From: Lentzea albidocapillata subsp. violacea
Lineage (GTDB): Bacteria; Actinomycetota; Actinomycetes; Mycobacteriales; Pseudonocardiaceae
Length of the DNA: 64,000 nucleotides
Assembly (NCBI RefSeq): GCF_900100275.1
Contig: NZ_FNET01000002.1
Location: 248,001-312,000, forward strand
Direction of reading: 5' to 3'
This document shows positions 24,163-32,162 of the stretch, one piece after another; the stretch's first letter is position 1, and each line of letters begins with the position of its first letter. The translations under genes were made by a program, and so were the position numbers. The notes beneath the pieces are model-generated. The model was not told the origin of the DNA. It did no database searches and saw only the letters and a list, made by a program, of their open reading frames with translations.

Positions 24163-25439
24163 GCCCTCCTCGACAGGATCTCGGTCGTCGAACGGCCGCG
24201 GTGGTACGGGACGATGACAGTCCGGCCGCCCCAGTGCCGCACCACAGCCGTCTCCGGCAACAGCTCGGCGGTGTAGTCACCGCCCTTCACCCACACGTCC
24301 GGCCGCAGGTCGCGCAGCACGCGTTCCGGTGTGTCCTCGCGGAACACCACCACCTCGTCCACGCAGCCCAGCGCGCGCAACACCTCCACGCGGTCGGCCT
24401 GCCGGTTCACCGGGCGCTCCGGTCCTTTCAGCCTGCTCACCGACGCGTCGGAGTTGAGACACACCACCAGGCAGTCGCCGAGTTCCCGTGCCGCCCGCAG
24501 CATGCGGACATGACCGGCGTGGAGCACGTCGAAGCACCCGCCCGTGGCCACCACCACTCCACCACGAGCGCGCACCGCGTCCACAGTGGACAAAGGCGCA
24601 CCGGCCATACCCGAGACACCGCCGTCGGCCAGGAACCGCGCTGCCGAGAGAACGGCGTCCGCCACGGCCTCCTCAGGCGTGGCACCCGCGGCCAGCCGCG
24701 CCGCCGCCGTCGCCGCGAACCTGTCCCCCGCCCCGCAGGGGTCGAGCACGGACACCTTCGGCGCGGGCACCGCGACAGGCGTCCCTCCACAGTGGAGCAA
24801 GGCACCGCCGGAGCCCCGCGTCACCGCCACCGCACGCGAACGCCACCGCGACAACAGCTCCTCCGCCGCCTTGAACGGGTCGGCGTGGCCGCTGAACGCC
24901 GTGGCCTCGGCGAGGTTCGGTGTCACCAGCCGGGCGTCGGGCACCGGCGCCGGACCACGGGGATGCGGGTCCCACACCACGGGAACGCGGGTGAGCACCG
25001 CCCGCAGCCGTTCGTCGCGGAGAAGCCCGCGGCCGTAGTCGGACGCCAGCACGAAGTCGGCGGACAGCACCGCGTCGAGCATCTCGTCGGTGGCCTTGGG
25101 CTCCGCAGAGCCACCACCGCGGTCCATGCGCGCCAACGAGGTGCCTCCGCAACGCAGGCGCGTCTTCACCGACGTGGGCGCGGCGGAAGGCCCGAACACG
25201 GCCGGCACCTCCAGCAGCGAACGGATCCGGTGCCCGTCCTCGTCGTCGGCCAGCACGCTGACCAGCGTCACGTCCACGCCGTCGCGCGACGCCATCGTCG
25301 CCGCCAGCGCGGCACCTCCCGGCCTGGCCCGTTCGGCGGACACGTCGAGGACGGGAGCGGGCGCGTCCGGGCACAGCCGCTCGGCCGTGCCCTCCACGTC
25401 GACGTCCAGCAGCGCGTCGCCGACCACCACCAGCCTCAT
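24159..25439 (-). CDS. hldE: Bifunctional heptose 7-phosphate kinase / heptose 1-phosphate adenylyltransferase, 426 aa
   Basis: The N-terminal PfkB kinase domain (residues 1-285) has VVVGDALLDVDVEG and the active-site loop DPCGAGDRFAA. The C-terminal nucleotidyltransferase domain begins GGCFDVLHAGHVRMLRAARE, the HxGH motif, with VCLNSDASVSRLKG and WVKGGDYTAE. Together they phosphorylate heptose 7-phosphate at C1 and later load AMP to give ADP-heptose. Length is slightly below the proteobacterial enzyme (about 475). The start overlaps the gmhA stop and the stop overlaps the SDR start. Fusion of both activities points to an ADP-linked rather than GDP-linked heptose. Confidence 0.9.
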   Translation of the reverse strand: MRLVVVGDALLDVDVEGTAERLCPDAPAPVLDVSAERARPGGAALAATMASRDGVDVTLVSVLADDEDGHRIRSLLEVPAVFGPSAAPTSVKTRLRCGGTSLARMDRGGGSAEPKATDEMLDAVLSADFVLASDYGRGLLRDERLRAVLTRVPVVWDPHPRGPAPVPDARLVTPNLAEATAFSGHADPFKAAEELLSRWRSRAVAVTRGSGGALLHCGGTPVAVPAPKVSVLDPCGAGDRFAATAAARLAAGATPEEAVADAVLSAARFLADGGVSGMAGAPLSTVDAVRARGGVVVATGGCFDVLHAGHVRMLRAARELGDCLVVCLNSDASVSRLKGPERPVNRQADRVEVLRALGCVDEVVVFREDTPERVLRDLRPDVWVKGGDYTAELLPETAVVRHWGGRTVIVPYHRGRSTTEILSRRA

Positions 25440-26011
25440 GAGACCCTCCGCAGGGTCGCGGGCAGGGCGGCCTCGAAGGCCTCACACAGGGCGTGGACCG
25501 CGACGAGCTGCGCCTCCTGCACGTGACACGGGTCGCCGGGCAGGTCCAGGACGTCGTCCGCCAGGTCTGCCAGCGGGTTCGGTGCCGGGCCGGTGAACGC
25601 CCAGACCTGTGCCCCCACCTTCCGGGCCGTGCGGGCGGCTTCCAGCAGGTTCGCGCTGCGGCCACTGGTGGACAGCAGCACGACGATGTCCCGCGGCCGC
25701 GCGTGCGCCGCGATCTGCCGGGCGAAGACCTGGTCGTAGCCGTAGTCGTTGGCGATCGCGGTGACGCTCGACGTCTCGGAACACAGCGCCAGCGCCGAGA
25801 ACGGCGCGCGGTCGTGCCGGTAGCGGCCGACGAGCTCGGCCGTCAGGTGCTGCGCCTCGGCGGCGGACCCGCCGTTGCCCGCGGCGAGCAGCCTGCCGCC
25901 CTCGGTGAGCCTGCGGGCGAGCGTGCCGCCCCAGCGGGTGAGCCGGGGCGCCTGGTCCCGCAGGGCGGTCAGCGTGCCGGCCAGTCCGTTCAGGTGCTTC
26001 TCCACGCTCAT
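25436..26011 (-). CDS. gmhA: Sedoheptulose 7-phosphate isomerase, 191 aa
   Basis: SIS-domain protein: LAAGNGGSAAEAQHLTAELV is the GmhA signature, with the metal/substrate region, and VVLLSTSGRSANLLEAARTA is the SIS phosphate loop. It converts sedoheptulose 7-phosphate to D-glycero-D-manno-heptose 7-phosphate. ATG at 26011 overlaps the TGA of the 17-codon stub that precedes it. Length matches GmhA proteins (about 190-195). It lies upstream of hldE with a 4-base overlap. Confidence 0.9.
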   Translation of the reverse strand: MSVEKHLNGLAGTLTALRDQAPRLTRWGGTLARRLTEGGRLLAAGNGGSAAEAQHLTAELVGRYRHDRAPFSALALCSETSSVTAIANDYGYDQVFARQIAAHARPRDIVVLLSTSGRSANLLEAARTARKVGAQVWAFTGPAPNPLADLADDVLDLPGDPCHVQEAQLVAVHALCEAFEAALPATLRRVS

Positions 26012-26061
26012 CGCGCCACCGCCAGCGGGCTGGCATGCTCGGAGATCATCGCGATCCTCAT
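26008..26061 (-). pseudogene. 17-codon stub of a GT4 glycosyltransferase gene
   Basis: The frame from ATG 26061 encodes MRIAMISEHASPLAVAR and stops. The first 14 residues match the start of the full GT4 protein at 17419 (MRIAMVSEHASPLA), and the DNA agrees at 38 of 43 bases. The ATG overlaps the stop of the upstream glycosyltransferase and the TGA overlaps the gmhA start, so the stub still bridges translation between the two genes. I infer that a complete GT4 gene once stood here and was deleted or moved. Confidence 0.8.
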
Positions 26062-26918
26062 CCGGCCACCTCCTCCACCACGTCGTCCCAGTTCCGCAGG
26101 AACGCATCGAGTCCGTACCGGGCCAACGCGAACTCGCGTGCCCTCTTCCCTTTCTCCTGCGCCAGCGCGGGATCCGCGATCAGCTCCCGCGTCGCGCGCA
26201 CCAGTTCCGCAACGTCCGTCGAGACCGTGCCGGCCTCCTCGGGCACCGCGCGCACGACCTCGGTGCACGCGAGCGCCACGACCGGCATGCCGATGTGCAT
26301 CGCCTCGATGAGCGACAACCCCAGTGACGTCCAGCGCACGGGATGGACGTACACGCGGCGCCGAGCCAGTTCCCGGTGCAGCGAGCCGAGGTCGTGGTCG
26401 CCCAGGCCACCGATCGGTTCGGTGTTCATCCCGAACACGTCGATCGGGTCGAACCGCGGCAGCAGGTCGGTGCCGACGATCCGGCCGCGCCGGACGGGGT
26501 CGTTGACGACCGCGGCCGCTCGGGCCAGCTCGCCGGTGTACAGGGGGCCGGGATCGGCCACGCCGTGCTCGACGACGATCGTCCGGGTGGACCCGCAGTC
26601 CCACATCAGGTCGTTGAAGTGCGTGACGTGCACCAGGGGCCCGTCCCAGTCCGCCATCGGATGCCTCTGCCCCGGCGCGCTCGGCGTGTTGTGTTCCAGG
26701 TACACCACCGGTATTCCGCGCGGTACCCGGCCGAGTTGCTCCGGCTGCTGCACCACCGCGATGTCGGCGTCCACTTCGGACAGAGCCGTTTCGGTTGCGC
26801 GCCAGGGACGTCCGGCGAGCCCGATCCCGTCGGGAGGGCCGACGATCAGGTAGTCGTGGTCGCCCTGGACGAAGGAGTTCGTCCAGGAACCGTGCACGTG
26901 CCAGAGCAGGATCCTCAT
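26058..26918 (-). CDS. Glycosyltransferase, GT4-like, 286 aa
   Basis: Begins MRILLWHVHGSWTNSFVQGD. The C-terminal part has the GT-B donor region (FGMNTEPIGGLGDHD, then SLGLSLIEAMHIGMPVVALA with the E-x7-type motif). It is shorter than usual GT4 enzymes (350-400), with a reduced N-terminal domain. The start overlaps the stop of the GT9 gene (ATGA). It probably adds a sugar in the heptose-containing product; donor not readable. Confidence 0.82.
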   Translation of the reverse strand: MRILLWHVHGSWTNSFVQGDHDYLIVGPPDGIGLAGRPWRATETALSEVDADIAVVQQPEQLGRVPRGIPVVYLEHNTPSAPGQRHPMADWDGPLVHVTHFNDLMWDCGSTRTIVVEHGVADPGPLYTGELARAAAVVNDPVRRGRIVGTDLLPRFDPIDVFGMNTEPIGGLGDHDLGSLHRELARRRVYVHPVRWTSLGLSLIEAMHIGMPVVALACTEVVRAVPEEAGTVSTDVAELVRATRELIADPALAQEKGKRAREFALARYGLDAFLRNWDDVVEEVAG

Positions 26919-27913
26919 CGGGTCACCTTCGCGACGGCTGCGACGACATCGGCGGGTTCCACGAGGTCGAGACAGGGGTGGCCGGGTACCGGACATGCAC
27001 GGGCGCGACTGTCCCGGCACGGCGCGTGCTGGTCGCCGAGCAGGACATGCTTTCCGTGCGGCGCCCATCGGGCCGCGGGCACGACCGGGGCGAACAACGA
27101 CACGACCGGCGTGCCGACCGCGACCGCGAGGTGAGCCGGGCCGGTGTTGCCGGCGACGACCGCCCCGGCACCGGCCAGCACACCGCTCAGCTCGCGGAAG
27201 GTGGTGCGCCCGCCCAGATCTGTCCCGCACGCGCCGGCGACGTGCGCGGTCAGACCGGCTTCCGCCGGTCCGCCGGTCACGACCACGCGATGACCTGCCG
27301 CGTTCAACGCGACCACGGCCTTCGCCCACCGGTCGGGCGACCAGGTACGGGCGGGCGCCGTCGCACCTGGGTGCACCACCACGTACGGGTGGCTCAGTTC
27401 CGCAAGTACCAGTTCCGCGCTGGGCGGGTCGAGCACGGCAAGCCCGCCGTCGTCGCCCGGCGGTAGTTCGAACCCGGCCGCGCGCGCCACCTGCAACGCC
27501 CGTTCGGCCTCGGGCACATCGGGGTCGCCGGTCAGCCGCACATCGAGCAGCGAGCCCGGGTAGTCGATCGAGCGCGCCACGATCTTCGGCACCCCGGCGA
27601 GCCGCAGCAACAGGGCCAGCGGCAACGGGCTCTGGTGGAACGACGTCAGCACGAGTGCTACGTCGGCCCGGATACCGTGCACCAGTGCGACCACGGCCTC
27701 GATGTCGATCGGCCGGACCTCGGGAGCCGGGTTGACGATCCACGGACATTCCCACTCGATGATCCGGTTGACGCCCGGCAGCAGTCCGGCCGCCCGCACT
27801 CCGGCCGGCCCGCAGAGCAGGACGACCTCACCCGCCCCGGCCGCCGCGCGGATCGCCGGACCCGCGAGCAGCACGTCGCCGTCGCTGTCCAGCCGCGCCA
27901 CCAATGTCCTCAC
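26915..27913 (-). CDS. Glycosyltransferase family 9 (heptosyltransferase-like), 332 aa
   Basis: GT9 fold: VRTLVARLDSDGDVLLAGPA matches the N-terminal R-x-D-x-GD motif, HPGATAPARTWSPDRWA is the central segment binding the ADP-heptose, and VVAGNTGPAHLAVAVGTPVV is the C-terminal GNTGP-H signature. Family members transfer heptose from ADP-heptose, classically to lipid A cores. In a Gram-positive the acceptor must differ. GTG at 27913 overlaps the gmhB stop. GT9 plus gmhA/hldE/gmhB in one operon supports an ADP-heptose donor. Confidence 0.88.
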   Translation of the reverse strand: MRTLVARLDSDGDVLLAGPAIRAAAGAGEVVLLCGPAGVRAAGLLPGVNRIIEWECPWIVNPAPEVRPIDIEAVVALVHGIRADVALVLTSFHQSPLPLALLLRLAGVPKIVARSIDYPGSLLDVRLTGDPDVPEAERALQVARAAGFELPPGDDGGLAVLDPPSAELVLAELSHPYVVVHPGATAPARTWSPDRWAKAVVALNAAGHRVVVTGGPAEAGLTAHVAGACGTDLGGRTTFRELSGVLAGAGAVVAGNTGPAHLAVAVGTPVVSLFAPVVPAARWAPHGKHVLLGDQHAPCRDSRARACPVPGHPCLDLVEPADVVAAVAKVTR

Positions 27914-28425
27914 AGGATCATCCCCACAGCGGCACGCAGATCCGCGGCCGTGCGCGGCGCGCGTTCGACCTCGTCCGGCCGGGTCACCTCCGTGGGGACC
28001 AGCACGGACGTCGCGCCCGCGTTGCGGGCGGCCACCACGTCGGCCTCTATGTCCCCGACGACCACCGTGCGTTCCGGACTCACACCGAGCGCCTCGCAGG
28101 CCGCGAACACCAGGCCGGGCGCGGGTTTGCGGCACGCACAGCCGTCATCCGGGTGGTGCGGGCAGATCTGCCACGTGCCGAACCGCCCGAGCAGCTCCTC
28201 CACGCGGGCGTTGACCGCGCGCACCTGGCCCTCGGTCAGCAGTCCCCTGCCGATTCCGGACTGGTTGCTCACCACTCCGGTGCGCAGGCCGTGTGCGCGC
28301 AGGTCCCTGATCGCTTCGCGAGCGCCCGGCATCAGCTCCACCCGAGCCGGGTCGCCGTTGTACGGCACATCACGGACGAGCGTGCCGTCGCGGTCGAAGA
28401 GCACCGCCTCGATGGTCCGATCCAT
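27910..28425 (-). CDS. gmhB: D,D-heptose 1,7-bisphosphate 7-phosphatase, 171 aa
   Basis: HAD-IIIA phosphatase: LFDRDGTLVRDVPYNGDP has the paired catalytic aspartates, VVSNQSGIGRG is motif II, and CPHHPDDGCACRKPAPG is the zinc loop and motif III of GmhB, followed by VVGDIEADVVAARNAGA. It removes the 7-phosphate between the two HldE steps. First gene of the heptose operon. The ATG at 28425 is preceded by a promoter-like element with no Shine-Dalgarno sequence, so a leaderless message is likely. Confidence 0.9.
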   Translation of the reverse strand: MDRTIEAVLFDRDGTLVRDVPYNGDPARVELMPGAREAIRDLRAHGLRTGVVSNQSGIGRGLLTEGQVRAVNARVEELLGRFGTWQICPHHPDDGCACRKPAPGLVFAACEALGVSPERTVVVGDIEADVVAARNAGATSVLVPTEVTRPDEVERAPRTAADLRAAVGMIL

Positions 28426-28475
28426 AGAGGAGATTTAGCCGGGAGAAGCGGCTTGAAACGCTACTCAGCGAAGCG
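28415..28475 (-). promoter_or_regulatory. Heptose operon promoter element, copy B
   Basis: Ungapped 49/61 match to 17466-17526, including the first codons after the ATG. On the minus strand GTTT, 15 bases, GGCTAA, then nine bases to ATG 28425. The pattern resembles actinobacterial SigB/SigF promoters. The region upstream to the ChaB-like gene is otherwise featureless. Confidence 0.6.
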
Positions 28476-28552
28476 GTTCTCGCCGCCGCGGTACAGAACT
28501 GCCTGTGACGTGGCCGAAACGCTGAGTCAGAAGCAGGCGTCAGCGGCGACCC

Positions 28553-28948
28553 TCACGAGCGAGCCGCCGCCGTGGCGCGGTCGTTCGCCCTGCCGATCGC
28601 CTCGACCAGCTCCTCCTTGGTCATCCGGGACCGGCCGTCGATCTTCAGCCGCTTCGCGACGTCGTACAGGTGTTGTTTGCTCGCGTTCGCGTCCACACCA
28701 CCGGCGGTCTCGCCCTGCGCCGGCGTGCTCCTGGCGGCCTGTCGGTCGGAAGGTCCTTTGTCGTCCTTGGCCTCCCAATGGTCGCCGACCTTCTCGAACG
28801 AGTGTTTCAAGGCGGAGAACGCCGTGCGGTGCGCGCGTTCGCCCTCTCCGTAGGTCTCCACGGCCGAGTCGTGGGCCTTGATCCAGGTGCGTTGCGCCTT
28901 CCGCGACGACCGCGCCACCGTGCTGGAGAGTTCCTCTCGTCCGGGCAT
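28553..28948 (-). CDS. ChaB-domain protein with Rho-N/SAP-like C-terminus, 131 aa
   Basis: MPGREELSSTVARSSRKAQR and AHDSAVETYGEGERAHRTAF form the helical ChaB domain, known in many actinobacteria as a short general-stress type module. The C-terminal 45 residues (SKQHLYDVAKRLKIDGRSRM, TKEELVEAI) look like a Rho-N/SAP-type nucleic-acid-binding helix pair. GGAGGAA before ATG 28948 supports the start. It is divergent from the aldehyde dehydrogenase gene across 44 bases and sits inside the glycan locus without obvious link to it. Confidence 0.75.
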   Translation of the reverse strand: MPGREELSSTVARSSRKAQRTWIKAHDSAVETYGEGERAHRTAFSALKHSFEKVGDHWEAKDDKGPSDRQAARSTPAQGETAGGVDANASKQHLYDVAKRLKIDGRSRMTKEELVEAIGRANDRATAAARS

Positions 28949-28992
28949 GCTTCCTCCATGTTTCAACCGGGACGTCCGGGTACCCGTCCCGC

Positions 28993-30330
28993 ATGACCGC
29001 CACCCACGCCATCGACGTCCACAGCCCGCTCGACGGTCAGCTGGTCGGCTGGCTCCCGGCCGCGTCCGAGTCCGAGACGGCGACAGCGGTGGCGGCCGCC
29101 CGGAAAGCGCAGGCCGCGTGGGCCGCCACGCCCGCGGCCGAACGCGGTGCGGCGGTGAAGGCGGCCGCCGCGGACCTCCGGGTGCGGGCCGGTGACCTGG
29201 CGATCGTGGTGCAGACCGAGACGGGCAGGCCGTTCGCGTCGGCACGGGAAGGTGTGCTCGCGGGCGCGTCCACGCTGGAGCAGTACGCCGAGCTCGGCCC
29301 GGTCCACCGCGGGCGGTCGCTGCTCGGTTCGGCCGTGGACTTCATGATTCCGGAACCGCGCGGTGTCGTCGTGGCACTCACACCGTGGAACGACCCGGTG
29401 GCCGTCGCGTGCGGTCTGCTCGGCGCGGCGCTGGTCACGGGGAACGCCGTGCTGCACAAGCCGAGCGAACGCTGCCCGCACACCGGCATGTTGCTTGACA
29501 CGGTGCTGCGGCCCCACTTTCCGGCGGACGTGCTGCACACGTTGATCGGTGACGGAACGACGGGCGCGCAGCTCGTGCGCGAGAACGTCGACCTCGTCGC
29601 GCACGTCGGCAGCACCGCGACAGGACGTGACATCGCTCAGGCGTCGCGGGCGAAGTTGTTGCTGGAGAACGGGGGCAACGACCCGCTGCTCGTCGACGCG
29701 GACGTCGATCCGGACCGGGCGGCCGAGCAGGCGGCGCTCGGGGCGTTCACCAACGCGGGCCAGCTCTGCACGTCGGTGGAACGGATCTACGTGCATCAGG
29801 ACGTCGCCGAGGCGTTCACCGACGCGCTGTGCGCTCGCGCGAAGGAGTGGACAGCCGACGCACAACCGTTGGTGGACAACAGGCATCGCGAGTTCGTGCA
29901 CGCCCAGGTCGCCGAAGCCCTCGCTGCCGGCGCGCGGGCACTGACCGGCGGCGAGATCCCGGCTGGACCGGGCGCGTTCTACCCGGCCACCGTGCTGACC
30001 GGCTGCACGCCGGACATGCGGATCATGCGCGAGGAGACGTTCGGCCCGGTGGCGCCGGTGTGCGTGGTGCCGTCGTTCGACGAGGGCCTGCGCGAGGCGT
30101 GCTCCGGCGAATATGGCCTGGCGGCGACGGTGCTGACCAGGTCGATGGAGAACGCGCAGAAGGCCTGGCGTGCGCTGCCGGTCGGGACGGTGAAGGTGAA
30201 CGCCGTGTTCGGCGGCGCTCCCGGCGGCGCGGCTCAGCCTCGCGGCGCGTCCGGCACGGGTTTCGGCTACGGACCCGAACTGCTCGACGAGATGACCACC
30301 GTCAAGGTCGTGCACCTCGGCCTGCCGTGA
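28993..30330 (+). CDS. Aldehyde dehydrogenase family protein, 445 aa
   Basis: NAD(P)-dependent ALDH fold: VVVALTPWNDPVAVACGLLG (Rossmann entry), LVAHVGSTATGRDIA (cofactor loop), LLENGGNDPLLVDADV with the general-base Glu, and NAGQLCTSVERIYVH with the catalytic Cys. EETFGPVAPV is the usual C-terminal motif. LENGGNDP departs from the common LELGGKNP. The only plus-strand gene inside the heptose region; its 3' end overlaps the GT9 gene on the other strand by 29 bases. Substrate unknown; a sugar or central aldehyde is possible. Confidence 0.88.
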   Translation: MTATHAIDVHSPLDGQLVGWLPAASESETATAVAAARKAQAAWAATPAAERGAAVKAAAADLRVRAGDLAIVVQTETGRPFASAREGVLAGASTLEQYAELGPVHRGRSLLGSAVDFMIPEPRGVVVALTPWNDPVAVACGLLGAALVTGNAVLHKPSERCPHTGMLLDTVLRPHFPADVLHTLIGDGTTGAQLVRENVDLVAHVGSTATGRDIAQASRAKLLLENGGNDPLLVDADVDPDRAAEQAALGAFTNAGQLCTSVERIYVHQDVAEAFTDALCARAKEWTADAQPLVDNRHREFVHAQVAEALAAGARALTGGEIPAGPGAFYPATVLTGCTPDMRIMREETFGPVAPVCVVPSFDEGLREACSGEYGLAATVLTRSMENAQKAWRALPVGTVKVNAVFGGAPGGAAQPRGASGTGFGYGPELLDEMTTVKVVHLGLP

Positions 30331-31159
30331 CCGGCTGCTGCACGGCCCTGAGCACCTCGTCGACCGTGATCCGCAGCAGACCGGGATCCGGCTCGGAGGC
30401 GAACGTGTCGCCCGTTCCGCCGTGCCACAGCACGTGGTGCGGCCCGGACCGCGGACCCCACCGGCTCGGCGACATCGGCCCGAACAGCAGGACGGACGGC
30501 GTGCCGTAGGCCGTCGCCACATGCGCGACCCCGGTGTCGCCGCAGATCACGAGCCCGGCCGTGGCCACGAGGTCGAGCAACCGGGCGAGGCTGCCGCACA
30601 CCGGTTCGGGCACGACCCGGCGAGCCGCTTCGAGTTCCGGCGGACTGGCCGTCACCACGACGTCGTGGCCGTCCAGTTCTCGCACCACCGCGGCGAACCG
30701 CTCCACCGGCCACCTGCGCGCGCCGTGGCTCGCGCCCGGATGAACCACGATCCGCTCGGTTCGCGGTCCTGGGGGTGTCAGACGCAGATCGTCGGGGTCG
30801 CACCGAATTCCGTGCTGTTCCAGCAGATCGCACCATCTCAGCACCTCGTGCCGATCCTCCGGCCACTGGTCGTGGGTGATCAGCGACCGCGGCCGCGTGG
30901 CCATCAGCCGCTCGACGCTCTGCGGTCCGCGTCCGTGCAGGTTGACGGCGAGATCGGGGCGGTCGTACCCGATGGGCGTGAGGCCGTCGGTCGGCAGCAG
31001 CCGGTCGACCGCATCGATCCTCACCACCGCATCGGCCAGCCAGCCGGGCGCGGCGAGCGTGATCTCGGCGTCGGGAAAGGCCCGGCGCAGCCCGCGCAGC
31101 GCTGGAACCGCGGTGAGCAGGTCGCCCAGTCCGAGTGCCCGCAGCACCAGGATTCGCAT
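30302..31159 (-). CDS. Glycosyltransferase family 9 (heptosyltransferase-like), 285 aa
   Basis: MRILVLRALGLGDLLTAVPA is the GT9 N-terminal signature, VVHPGASHGARRWPVERFAA is the central motif, and VICGDTGVAHVATAYGTPSV is the C-terminal donor-binding GDTG-H motif. A second candidate for transfer of heptose from ADP-heptose. It overlaps the end of the aldehyde dehydrogenase gene tail to tail and follows the transketolase pair on the same strand (52 bases). Confidence 0.88.
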   Translation of the reverse strand: MRILVLRALGLGDLLTAVPALRGLRRAFPDAEITLAAPGWLADAVVRIDAVDRLLPTDGLTPIGYDRPDLAVNLHGRGPQSVERLMATRPRSLITHDQWPEDRHEVLRWCDLLEQHGIRCDPDDLRLTPPGPRTERIVVHPGASHGARRWPVERFAAVVRELDGHDVVVTASPPELEAARRVVPEPVCGSLARLLDLVATAGLVICGDTGVAHVATAYGTPSVLLFGPMSPSRWGPRSGPHHVLWHGGTGDTFASEPDPGLLRITVDEVLRAVQQPVTAGRGARP

Positions 31160-31211
31160 CGAAGTACCTCCCGGCGACGCATACCCGCCGTGCGCCTGGA
31201 TACACCTGCGC

Positions 31212-32162
31212 CTATACGAGCAACTCCCTGGCCAGCGCGGCAAGCTGTTCCGGGCCGATGCCGTAGTGCGCGAGGACGTCCAGCTGCGGACCGTTGACGA
31301 TCGGTTCGTCCGGGATGCCCAGCGCACGGAACCGCACCGGGATCCCCTCGGTCATGAGCGCCGCCGCGCACGCCTCCCCGAGGCCTCCGTGCACGCTGTG
31401 CTCCTCGGCGACGATCAGCCCGCCAACCCGCCGGGCGACACCGAACAGCGTCGCGGTGTCGAGCGGCCGCACCATCGGCATGCTGACGACCGTCGCCTCG
31501 ACGCCGCCGAGCGCCAGCGCCTCCGCCGCTTCGAGGGCGATGCCCACCGTCTCGCCGGTCGCGATGATGCCGATGTCGTCCCCGGTCCGCAGGCGGGTGG
31601 CGTGCTCGATCGCCACGGGTTCGGACGTGGGCCCGTGCACGCACGCCAAGGCCCGTTTTCCGAGCCGGATGTACAGGGGTCCGTCGGTCGCCGCCGCCAG
31701 CCGGATGGCCGCCTCCGCCTCGCAGTTGTCCGCGGGCGCCACGACGGGGATGCCGGGGATCGCGCGCAGTGCCGCGTAGTCGGCGATGGAGTGGTGCGAG
31801 GCACCGAGCGCGCCGTAGCTGATCCCCGCGCTGATCCCGACGAGCCGCACGGCGGTGCCGCTGTAGCCCACGTCGACCTTGATCTGTTCGAGCGCCCTGG
31901 CGGTCAGGAAGCAGGCCGGCGAGATCACGAACGGCTTCATCCCGCACGAGGCGAGCCCGGCGGCCACGCCGACCAGGTTCTGCTCGGCGATCCCCAGCTC
32001 CACCAGGCGGTCCGGGAACTCGCGGGCGAACGGTCCGAGCCTGCCCGAGATCCGCGAGTCCGCCGTGAGCACCCGGATGGCCGGGTCGGAGCTCGCCAGG
32101 TCGCGCAGGGTCGTGTCGAGCACCTCGAGGTTCGCGAGCCCCGCCGCGGTGTGCCTGCTCAT
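31212..32162 (-). CDS. Transketolase, C-terminal subunit, 316 aa
   Basis: Carries the pyrimidine-binding (Pyr) and C-terminal domains of a split transketolase. The stretch ELGIAEQNLVGVAAGLASCG contains the catalytic Glu that activates thiamine diphosphate; ISYGALGASHHSIADYAALR follows. With the N-terminal subunit (4-base overlap) it makes a full enzyme. Transketolase forms sedoheptulose 7-phosphate, the entry compound for GmhA, which explains its place here. Other two-carbon transfers are possible. Confidence 0.87.
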   Translation of the reverse strand: MSRHTAAGLANLEVLDTTLRDLASSDPAIRVLTADSRISGRLGPFAREFPDRLVELGIAEQNLVGVAAGLASCGMKPFVISPACFLTARALEQIKVDVGYSGTAVRLVGISAGISYGALGASHHSIADYAALRAIPGIPVVAPADNCEAEAAIRLAAATDGPLYIRLGKRALACVHGPTSEPVAIEHATRLRTGDDIGIIATGETVGIALEAAEALALGGVEATVVSMPMVRPLDTATLFGVARRVGGLIVAEEHSVHGGLGEACAAALMTEGIPVRFRALGIPDEPIVNGPQLDVLAHYGIGPEQLAALARELLV

